Below are positions 1-4,633 of a DNA stretch of 8,265 nucleotides, piece by piece. The position numbers and the translations under genes were made by a program. Under the pieces are notes generated by a model. The model ran no database searches. It saw only the letters and a list, made by a program, of their open reading frames with translations, and was not told the DNA's origin. The DNA comes from an uncultured Collinsella sp. (GTDB lineage: Bacteria > Actinomycetota > Coriobacteriia > Coriobacteriales > Coriobacteriaceae). Where the stretch lies: the NCBI GenBank assembly GCA_900549215.1, contig URNJ01000071.1, forward strand, positions 1-8,265. Direction: 5' to 3'. The first letter of the stretch is position 1. Every line of letters starts with the position of its first letter.

Positions 1-950
1 ACGTTGACTGCCCGGGCCACGCTGACTACATCAAGAACATGATCACCGGCGCTGCTCAGATGGACGGCGCTATCTTGGTTATCGCCGCTACCGACGGCCC
101 CATGGCTCAGACCCGCGAGCACATCCTGCTCGCCCGTCAGGTCGGCGTTCCCTACATCGTCGTCTTCCTGAACAAGTGCGACATGGTCGACGATGACGAG
201 CTCATCGACCTCGTCGAGATGGAGACCCGTGAGCTCCTCTCCGAGTACGATTTCCCCGGCGACGACATCCCCGTCATCCGTGGTTCCGCTCTGGGCGCTC
301 TCGAGGGCGACGCCAAGTGGATGGACGCTATCCGCGAGCTCATGAAGGCCGTCGACGAGTACATCCCAACGCCTGCTCGTAACAACGACCTCCCGTTCCT
401 GATGGCCGTTGAGGACGTTATGACCATCTCCGGCCGTGGTACCGTTGCTACCGGCCGTGTCGAGCGCGGTGAGCTCAAGCTCAACGAGCCCGTCGAGATC
501 GTCGGCATCAAGGATACCCAGAACACCGTCGTTACCGGTATCGAGATGTTCCGTAAGTCCATGGACTTCTGCGAGGCTGGCGACAACGTCGGTCTGCTGC
601 TCCGCGGCATCAAGCGCGAGGACATCGAGCGCGGCCAGGTTCTCTGCAAGCCCGGTTCGGTTACCCCGCACACCAAGTTCACCGGCGAGATCTACGTTCT
701 GACCAAGGAGGAGGGCGGCCGTCACACCCCGTTCTTCGATGGTTATCGTCCTCAGTTCTACTTCCGTACCACCGACGTTACCGGTACGGTCAAGCTCCCC
801 GAGGGCACCGAGATGGCTATGCCTGGTGACCACATCACCATCGAGGGCGACCTCATCCACCCGATCGCCATGGAGGAGGGCCTGCGCTTCGCTATCCGCG
901 AGGGTGGCCACACCGTCGGTTCGGGCATCGTCTCCACGATCATTGAGTAA
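1..950 (+). CDS. tuf: Elongation factor Tu, 3' part (5' end outside window)
   Basis: EF-Tu is the GTPase that carries aminoacyl-tRNA to the ribosomal A site. The reading frame is open from base 3 and gives 315 residues before TAA at 948-950. The visible part begins inside the G domain with the G3 motif DCPGH, which contains the catalytic His (H84 in E. coli numbering). The G4 motif NKCD follows, then the G5-type SAL, and then the two beta-barrel domains. The C-terminus GSGIVSTIIE is typical of the family. About 80 N-terminal residues, including the P-loop, lie upstream of the window. The ATG at base 39 is an internal Met (KNMITGAAQMDG), not the start. No frameshift or missing motif is seen. 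A strong hairpin terminator follows 28 bases after the stop, so tuf closes its own transcription unit. Identification is essentially certain. Confidence 0.98.
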   Translation, partial: VDCPGHADYIKNMITGAAQMDGAILVIAATDGPMAQTREHILLARQVGVPYIVVFLNKCDMVDDDELIDLVEMETRELLSEYDFPGDDIPVIRGSALGALEGDAKWMDAIRELMKAVDEYIPTPARNNDLPFLMAVEDVMTISGRGTVATGRVERGELKLNEPVEIVGIKDTQNTVVTGIEMFRKSMDFCEAGDNVGLLLRGIKREDIERGQVLCKPGSVTPHTKFTGEIYVLTKEEGGRHTPFFDGYRPQFYFRTTDVTGTVKLPEGTEMAMPGDHITIEGDLIHPIAMEEGLRFAIREGGHTVGSGIVSTIIE

Positions 951-977
951 ATTAGCTCTTTGATATAGCTGACTTAG

Positions 978-1013
978 AGAACCCGGCACTTATAGGGGTG
1001 CCGGGTTCTTTTC
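978..1013 (+). terminator. Intrinsic terminator of tuf
   Basis: A perfect 11-bp stem (979-989 pairing with 998-1008, GAACCCGGCAC/GTGCCGGGTTC) encloses an 8-base loop and can be extended by A978-T1009. The 3' arm runs into a T-rich tail, TTCTTTTCT. This is the classic rho-independent layout and it lies directly after the tuf stop. Confidence 0.93.
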
Positions 1014-1154
1014 TGCAATGGATATTGAGCCGTTGCTGGTGTCGAGAGGATCGATAATGGTCCTGGATGCACCGTCGATTAGATCTCGATGGCTTCATTG
1101 ATGTGTTCCAAATATGAATGGATCCACCGAGAACCAATTGACTCGAGGTTTTCA

Positions 1155-1184
1155 TTGACAGCACTTACGTTGAGCTGATAAAGT
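1155..1184 (+). promoter_or_regulatory. Putative sigma-70-type promoter for rpmG-trnW-secE-nusG
   Basis: A perfect -35 hexamer TTGACA lies at 1155-1160. Two overlapping -10 candidates follow: GATAAA at 1177-1182 (16-bp spacer) and TAAAGT at 1179-1184 (18-bp spacer). The second fits the looser TAnnnT form common in actinobacteria. The site is downstream of the tuf terminator and 46 bases upstream of the rpmG start, where a new promoter is needed. The -35 is strong and the -10 imperfect. Confidence 0.6.
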
Positions 1185-1229
1185 AACAACTCGTGCCCGT
1201 ACGGGGCGGAAATGAAAGGTTCAGGATAC

Positions 1230-1379
1230 ATGCGTACTCTAGTTACTCTTGCGTGCACTGAGTGCAAGCGCCGCAACTATACGACCACCAAGAACAAGTC
1301 GACCATGCCTGATCGTATGGAGATCAAGAAGTATTGCCCCTGGTGCCGTCACCACACGCTGCACAAAGAGACTCGCTAG
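1230..1379 (+). CDS. rpmG: 50S ribosomal protein L33, zinc-binding form
   Basis: This 49-residue gene encodes ribosomal protein L33 of the large subunit. The protein starts MRTLVTLACTECKRRNYTTTKN and ends RHHTLHKETR. Two CxxC pairs, C9-x2-C12 and C36-x2-C39, mark the Cys-containing (C+) form, which binds a structural zinc ion; C- paralogues made under zinc limitation lack them. Its length matches the family. The ATG at 1230 is preceded by GAAAGG (1214-1219, 10 bases away) and an AGG at 1223-1225, so the ribosome binding site is moderate. The stop TAG at 1377-1379 is 13 bases before tRNA-Trp, so the two are probably cotranscribed. The order rpmG, tRNA-Trp, secE, nusG, rplK, rplA is conserved in many bacteria and supports the call. 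Confidence 0.96.
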   Translation: MRTLVTLACTECKRRNYTTTKNKSTMPDRMEIKKYCPWCRHHTLHKETR

Positions 1380-1392
1380 TCTCTAGTCACAT

Positions 1393-1468
1393 ACGCCAGT
1401 AGTTCAATTGGTAGAGCATCGGTCTCCAAAACCGAGTGTTGAGGGTTCGAGTCCTTCCTGGCGTGCCA
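1393..1468 (+). tRNA. trnW: tRNA-Trp (anticodon CCA)
   Basis: A 76-base cloverleaf with encoded 3' CCA. The acceptor stem ACGCCAG (1393-1399) pairs perfectly with CTGGCGT (1458-1464); G1465 is the discriminator, followed by CCA at 1466-1468. The anticodon stem TCGGT (1419-1423)/ACCGA (1431-1435) encloses the loop CTCCAAA with anticodon CCA at 1426-1428. The D-loop region contains AATTGGTAGAG. The T arm is GAGGG-TTCGAGT-CCTTC. The anticodon reads UGG, so the tRNA carries tryptophan. The gene sits between rpmG and secE, its usual place in this conserved cluster, and is probably processed from the same transcript. Confidence 0.97.
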
Positions 1469-1477
1469 GTCATTATT

Positions 1478-1508
1478 CCGTAAGCTCCCACTTGGGGGCT
1501 TACGGTTT
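1478..1508 (+). terminator. Hairpin between tRNA-Trp and secE (weak terminator, attenuator or processing site)
   Basis: CCGTAAGCTCCC (1478-1489) pairs over 12 bp, with one G-U, with GGGGGCTTACGG (1494-1505) around the loop ACTT. Only three Ts follow (1506-1508), so it should terminate poorly. It may end a fraction of transcripts after the tRNA, or protect or mark the 3' side of the tRNA for processing. secE starts 37 bases later and no convincing separate promoter is seen in between. The structure is seen directly; the role is inferred. Confidence 0.6.
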
Positions 1509-1544
1509 ACTCATGTATAAGCGCATTGCGCGGAGGTAACCCAA

Positions 1545-1883
1545 ATGGCCAACAAGAAGAACAAGAAGAAGGCTCAGCAGCCGGCACCTGCCAACAAAGC
1601 TGCCGCCAACTCCAAGGTTGAGGCCAAGAAGGCCGTTGCCAAGAAGAACGAGAAGGCTGCGAAGTCCAAGAAGAACGAGAAGCCTGGTTTCTTCGCCCGC
1701 ACCAAGAAGTATTTCGCTTCGGTCAAGTCCGAGATGAAGCGTGTCACGTGGCCCGATAAGAAGGAGCTCGTGAACTACTCGGTTGTTGTTTGCGCTTCTC
1801 TGATCGTCGTCGGCGTCGTCATCGCTCTGCTCGATGCTGGCTTTGGCGAGGCTCTTGCTCTGTTCTCTGGATTGAGGGGCTAA
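1545..1883 (+). CDS. secE: Preprotein translocase subunit SecE
   Basis: SecE is the small essential membrane subunit that clamps SecY in the SecYEG protein-export channel. The protein has 112 residues. Residues 1-47 are a low-complexity, Lys/Ala/Asn-rich, strongly basic extension. The conserved amphipathic helix and hinge follow, FFARTKKYFASVKSEMKRVTWP at about 49-70, with the family hallmark V-T-W-P at 67-70. One membrane segment follows at about 79-97 (VVVCASLIVVGVVIALL), then a short tail. This is the single-membrane-span form found in most bacteria, not the three-span E. coli form. The start is fixed by GGAGGT at 1532-1537, 7 bases before ATG. The nusG start lies 3 bases after the stop and its Shine-Dalgarno is inside the secE end, so the two genes are translated as a pair. 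Confidence 0.96.
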   Translation: MANKKNKKKAQQPAPANKAAANSKVEAKKAVAKKNEKAAKSKKNEKPGFFARTKKYFASVKSEMKRVTWPDKKELVNYSVVVCASLIVVGVVIALLDAGFGEALALFSGLRG

Positions 1884-1886
1884 ACC

Positions 1887-2423
1887 ATGTCTAAGCGTTG
1901 GTACGTCGTTCACACTTACTCTGGATACGAGAACCGCGTTAAGTCCGATCTCGAGCATCGCATCGAGACTATGGGCATGCAGGACCGTATCTTTGATATC
2001 GAGATTCCTATGGAGCGCGTCACCGAGATTAAAGAGGGTGGCAAGCGTGAGACCAAGGATTCCAAGATCTTCCCGGGTTATGTCCTGGTCCGCATGGAGA
2101 TGGATGACGATGCTTGGACGTGTGTTCGTAACACGCCTGGCGTCACCGGTTTCCTAGGCGGCAACGGCAAGCCCGCTCCGCTTTCCCGCGACGAGTACAA
2201 CAAGATGACTCGTCGTCCCGGTAAGGGCGATTCGCCCAAGCGCACCTCGGTTGATATTGAGGTCGGTACGTCCGTCCGCGTCACCGATGGCCCGCTTACC
2301 GACTTTGATGGCAAGGTCTCCGAGGTTAACACCGAGGCTGGCAAGCTCAAGGTCACGCTGATGATCTTTGGCCGCGAGACGCCGGTCGAGCTCGACTTTA
2401 ACCAGGTCGCTGTCATCGCTTAA
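1887..2423 (+). CDS. nusG: Transcription termination/antitermination factor NusG
   Basis: NusG binds the RNA polymerase clamp and links it to Rho or to the ribosome, modulating pausing and termination. It has 178 residues, a standard length. The N-terminal NGN domain covers about 4-110 and opens with the diagnostic WYVVHTYSGYENRVKSDLEHR; FPGYVLVRM and the TPGVTGFLG segment follow. A linker at about 111-124 is rich in Arg, Lys and Pro. The C-terminal KOW domain covers about 126-178, with VGTSVRVTDGPLTDFDGKV and FGRETPVELDFNQV. The Shine-Dalgarno GAGGGG (1874-1879) lies within the last codons of secE, 7 bases before ATG. No paralogue features such as those of RfaH/LoaP are seen. The gene is followed by a 120-base gap with no clear terminator, so readthrough into rplK is possible. 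Confidence 0.97.
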   Translation: MSKRWYVVHTYSGYENRVKSDLEHRIETMGMQDRIFDIEIPMERVTEIKEGGKRETKDSKIFPGYVLVRMEMDDDAWTCVRNTPGVTGFLGGNGKPAPLSRDEYNKMTRRPGKGDSPKRTSVDIEVGTSVRVTDGPLTDFDGKVSEVNTEAGKLKVTLMIFGRETPVELDFNQVAVIA

Positions 2424-2530
2424 GTTTTCGTCCGTTCGCGCGAGCGTGCTTCTTCTGTGACTGCTCATCTCAGGAGTGCTTCTAACACGTGCGTGCTTAC
2501 GATATAGCAAGTACTTCACACTCGTGATTC

Positions 2531-2537
2531 GAAAGGA
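2531..2537 (+). promoter_or_regulatory. Ribosome binding site that fixes the rplK start
   Basis: The purine run GAAAGGA ends directly before the first in-frame ATG (2538) and lies 6 bases before the second ATG (2544). Only the second gives normal spacing. It also yields the usual L11 N-terminus M-A-x-K-K-V, so translation should start at 2544. Confidence 0.8.
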
Positions 2538-2543
2538 ATGACC

Positions 2544-2972
2544 ATGGCTGAGAAGAAGGTTGCCAACGTCATTAAGCTCCAGATTCCTGCTGGTGCAGCT
2601 AACCCCGCTCCTCCCGTCGGCCCCGCCCTGGGCGCTGCTGGCGTGAACATCATGCAGTTCTGCCAGGCCTTTAACGCCGAGACACAGGACAAGAAGGGCG
2701 ACATCATCCCCGTTGAGATCTCTGTCTACGAGGATAAGTCCTTCTCCTTCATCACCAAGACCCCGCCGGCGGCTCACCTCATCAAGAAGGAACTGAACCT
2801 CAAGTCTGGTTCCGCTAAGCCCCAGGCCGACAAGGTTGGTCAGCTCTCCCAGGAGCAGCTCACCAAGATCGCCGAGATCAAGATGCCGGACCTCAATGCC
2901 AACGACATTGACGCCGCCAAGAAGATCATCGCCGGTACCGCCCGTTCCATGGGCGTCACCATCGCTGAGTAG
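2544..2972 (+). CDS. rplK: 50S ribosomal protein L11
   Basis: L11 binds the GTPase-associated centre of 23S rRNA (with L10/L12) and takes part in factor binding and the RelA-type stringent response. The protein has 142 residues, the normal length. The N-terminal domain starts MAEKKVANVIKLQIPAG and carries the Pro-rich element PAPPVGPALG at about 21-30, the region that contacts rRNA and is the target region of thiopeptide resistance changes. The C-terminal rRNA-binding domain ends with the conserved GTARSMGV (131-138). The start at 2544 is preferred over the in-frame ATG at 2538 because of Shine-Dalgarno spacing. No strong promoter is seen in 2424-2530; a weak TTCTAA-17-TATAGC candidate (2480-2508) is not convincing. 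A structured 117-base spacer separates it from rplA. Confidence 0.97.
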   Translation: MAEKKVANVIKLQIPAGAANPAPPVGPALGAAGVNIMQFCQAFNAETQDKKGDIIPVEISVYEDKSFSFITKTPPAAHLIKKELNLKSGSAKPQADKVGQLSQEQLTKIAEIKMPDLNANDIDAAKKIIAGTARSMGVTIAE

Positions 2973-2990
2973 CGATTTCTTATGGTAACG

Positions 2991-3016
2991 ACGGGTGCTC
3001 CGACCGGGGCGCCCGT
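2991..3016 (+). promoter_or_regulatory. GC-rich hairpin in the rplK-rplA spacer
   Basis: An 11-bp stem (2991-3001, ACGGGTGCTCC, with 3006-3016, GGGGCGCCCGT, two G-U pairs) closes a GACC loop. It starts 18 bases after the rplK stop. The following bases TTAAATG are not a proper U-tract, so this is more likely an mRNA-stability, processing or attenuation element than a full terminator. Confidence 0.6.
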
Positions 3017-3021
3017 TAAAT

Positions 3022-3039
3022 GTGTGCAATAGGGCACAC
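3022..3039 (+). promoter_or_regulatory. Second small hairpin in the rplK-rplA spacer
   Basis: A perfect 6-bp stem GTGTGC (3022-3027)/GCACAC (3034-3039) closes the loop AATAGG, 5 bases after the first hairpin. Taken alone it is modest. With its neighbours it suggests a folded leader in front of rplA. Confidence 0.45.
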
Positions 3040-3046
3040 GATACGA

Positions 3047-3076
3047 TGTGGGAGGGCTCACGCCCGTTTAACCACA
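3047..3076 (+). promoter_or_regulatory. Candidate L1-protein operator in rplA mRNA (23S rRNA mimic)
   Basis: An outer stem TGTGG (3047-3051)/CCACA (3072-3076) and an inner stem GGGC (3054-3057)/GCCC (3062-3065) with loop TCAC are separated by an asymmetric internal loop: GA on the left, GTTTAA on the right. The L1-binding site in 23S rRNA (helices 76-77) has the same plan, GGUGG/CCACC around a short left GA strand and a longer A/U-rich right strand. L1 is known to repress its own operon by binding such mRNA mimics. The last paired base, A3076, is the first base of the rplA Shine-Dalgarno, a good place for repression. The fold is seen directly; the regulatory role is inferred. Confidence 0.55.
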
Positions 3077-3082
3077 GGAGGT
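3076..3082 (+). promoter_or_regulatory. Strong ribosome binding site that fixes the rplA start
   Basis: AGGAGGT is a near-perfect Shine-Dalgarno. It is 7 bases from the ATG at 3090 but only 1 base from the in-frame ATG at 3084, so 3090 is the start. Confidence 0.85.
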
Positions 3083-3089
3083 AATGCAC

Positions 3090-3797
3090 ATGGCTAAGCA
3101 TGGTAAGAGCTATAACGCCGCTGCCGAGAAGATCGACCGCGCCACGCTCTACACCCCCCTTCAGGCTGCCAAGCTCATCAAGGAGCTCGACACCGCCAAG
3201 TTCGACGAGACCGTCGAGGCCCACTTCCGTCTGGGCATCGATACTCGTAAGGCTGACCAGAACATCCGTGGTTCCATCTCCCTGCCTCACGGCACCGGCA
3301 AGACCGTTCGTGTTGCCGTCTTCGCCGAGGGCGAGAAGGCCCGTGAGGCCGAGGCGGCCGGCGCCGACATCATCGGCTCCGATGAGCTCGTCGCCCAGAT
3401 TCAGAAGGGCGAGATCTACTTCGACGCCGCTATCGCTACGCCGAACATGATGGCTAAGGTTGGCCGCATCGGTAAGATCCTTGGTCCCCGTGGCCTCATG
3501 CCGAACCCTAAGCTCGGCACCGTGACCATGGACGTCGCCAAGATGGTCTCCGAGCTCAAGGCTGGCCGCGTTGAGTACCGCGCCGACCGCTACGGCATCT
3601 GCCACGTGCCCCTGGGCAAGAAGTCCTTCTCCGAGCAGCAGCTCGTCGAGAACTACGCTGCCCTGTACACCGAGATCCTGCGCGTCAAGCCCTCTTCTGC
3701 TAAGGGCAAGTACGTCAAGTCCATCTCCGTGTCTTCCACCATGGGCCCTGGCGTCAAGGTCGATCCCGCTGTCCAGCGTGACTTCCTGGCTGAGTAA
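3090..3797 (+). CDS. rplA: 50S ribosomal protein L1
   Basis: L1 forms the mobile L1 stalk of the large subunit, which helps move deacylated tRNA out of the E site. In many bacteria it also represses translation of its own mRNA. The protein has 235 residues, a standard length. Domain I is made of the two ends (about 1-66 and 159-235) and domain II lies between them. The family signature GRIGKILGPRGLMPNPK is at about 125-141, and the conserved C-terminal SSTMGPGVKVD is present. The start at 3090 gives MAKHGKSY, the usual L1 N-terminus. The candidate operator just upstream fits autoregulation. A terminator follows the stop by 36 bases, and rplJ/rplL do not follow, so the L11-L1 unit ends here. 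Confidence 0.97.
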   Translation: MAKHGKSYNAAAEKIDRATLYTPLQAAKLIKELDTAKFDETVEAHFRLGIDTRKADQNIRGSISLPHGTGKTVRVAVFAEGEKAREAEAAGADIIGSDELVAQIQKGEIYFDAAIATPNMMAKVGRIGKILGPRGLMPNPKLGTVTMDVAKMVSELKAGRVEYRADRYGICHVPLGKKSFSEQQLVENYAALYTEILRVKPSSAKGKYVKSISVSSTMGPGVKVDPAVQRDFLAE

Positions 3798-3833
3798 CTG
3801 CTAGTTACTGCCTGAGCAAAGCAAGCATTGCTA

Positions 3834-3872
3834 AAGAAACCCGGTTCTGCCCTGCGCAGGACCGGGTTTCTT
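3834..3872 (+). terminator. Intrinsic terminator of rplK-rplA
   Basis: A long stem of 17 consecutive pairs, one of them G-T (3834-3850 with 3856-3872), has the core AAACCCGGT/ACCGGGTTT and a 5-base loop CCTGC. The 3' arm ends TTTCTT. It lies 36 bases after the rplA stop. The A-rich left arm means it could also work on the minus strand. Confidence 0.9.
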
Positions 3873-3883
3873 GCTATCGCGTC

Positions 3884-3924
3884 AAAACCACCACAAAGGT
3901 GACAGTGTCCCCTTTGTGGTGGTT
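3884..3924 (-). terminator. Terminator hairpin of the metallophosphoesterase gene (repeat copy 1)
   Basis: A perfect 14-bp stem, AACCACCACAAAGG (3886-3899) with CCTTTGTGGTGGTT (3911-3924), has an 11-base loop that can itself pair GAC/GTC (3901-3903 with 3907-3909). On the minus strand the stem is followed by TTTT, complement of 3884-3887, giving a rho-independent terminator. Two bases of the gene's TAA stop codon fall within the first arm. A related hairpin with the same arm and loop lengths lies at 6601-6640. Confidence 0.8.
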
Positions 3925-4633
3925 ACCAGGGTGTTCTGGCGGTTGAGGACTCGATGGCATCGTGGCGTTTGAGCTCGCGGCGCATGGTTTGCGAATTGAG
4001 CCAGGCTGCCTGCCAGCCACGGATGGGGTAGCGCGTCTGGTCGAGCTCAAACTGCGTATAGCCGCAGGCGTTGATGATCGTCGTTCCACACACATGCTGC
4101 CGCTCGCGTTGAAAGTCGCGACCATAGCTTTGGTGTACATGCCCATGCACCATGTAGTCGGCTCCCCAGGACTCAAGCGCAGTGTTAAAGCACTCAAACC
4201 CTCGATGCGGCAGATCGTCCAGATCACCCATACCGGCGGCGGGCGCATGGGCAAGCAGAATGTCGCACCCGCCGACCATCCTAACCTTACGCGACAGCTT
4301 ACGCATGCGCTTGGACATCTCGCGTTCGGTGTACATGTTGGCGCCGTCGCGATAACGCATGGACCCGCCAAGGCCCGCAATGCGAATCCCTCGGTACGTG
4401 TACACGCTGTCTTCTACGCAGATACATCCGCCCGGTGCATGACGTGCGTAGCGGTCATCGTGATTGCCACGCACGTAGATGAGCGGTTTGTTGATGACCG
4501 TAACCAAAAACTCAAGATAGTCCGGGTCCAGATCGCCGGCTGACAAAATCAAGTCGACTCCCTCAAAGCGTTCCTTGCGAAAGCACTCCCAAAGGCATCG
4601 TTCTTCGGTATCGGCTATGGCAAGGATTTTCAT
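3923..4633 (-). CDS. Calcineurin-like metallophosphoesterase
   Basis: This 236-residue protein has the two-metal phosphoesterase fold and probably hydrolyses a phosphomonoester or phosphodiester in the cytosol; its substrate is unknown. Visible metal-site motifs are D8 in IADTEE, GDLD (33-36), GNHD (56-59), H129 in LLAHAP, and H163 with GHVH (164-167). The first motif is usually D-x-H, but here it reads D-T-E, so the first histidine ligand is replaced by E10; all other ligands are intact. No signal peptide or membrane segment is seen. Its ATG overlaps the TGA of the upstream ParB-like/BMP gene as ATGA (4630-4633), and no Shine-Dalgarno precedes it, so it is likely translated by coupling. This pairing suggests a shared job. 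The stop lies in a terminator hairpin, so the gene ends its operon. Confidence 0.9.
   Translation of the reverse strand: MKILAIADTEERCLWECFRKERFEGVDLILSAGDLDPDYLEFLVTVINKPLIYVRGNHDDRYARHAPGGCICVEDSVYTYRGIRIAGLGGSMRYRDGANMYTEREMSKRMRKLSRKVRMVGGCDILLAHAPAAGMGDLDDLPHRGFECFNTALESWGADYMVHGHVHQSYGRDFQRERQHVCGTTIINACGYTQFELDQTRYPIRGWQAAWLNSQTMRRELKRHDAIESSTARTPW

Noticed and set aside
1014..1154. Possible small gene or leader peptide between the tuf terminator and the rpmG promoter
   Set aside because: No open frame with a ribosome binding site, and no conserved motif, was seen.
1511..1534. TATAAG (1516-1521) and the small GCGC-ATT-GCGC hairpin before secE
   Set aside because: There is no matching -35, and the hairpin has only 4 bp. 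Neither is strong enough to annotate.
2442..2500. Three copies of GTGCTT (about 2446, 2476 and 2494) in the nusG-rplK gap
   Set aside because: The copies are only six to eight bases long, with uneven spacing of 30 and 18 bases and no shared flanks. Probably chance.
2480..2508. Promoter TTCTAA-17-TATAGC upstream of rplK
   Set aside because: Only three of six -35 bases and four of six -10 bases match. It is no better than chance, and readthrough from nusG is possible.
2154..3605. Long minus-strand open frame of 483 codons across nusG, rplK and rplA
   Set aside because: It is a shadow of GC-rich coding sequence on the other strand. It crosses several intergenic gaps, has a low-complexity Leu/Asp/Gly/Val make-up and has no domain.
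3962..4543. Plus-strand open frame of 193 codons opposite the phosphoesterase
   Set aside because: It is antisense to intact metallophosphoesterase motifs and has no family resemblance. It is a shadow frame.
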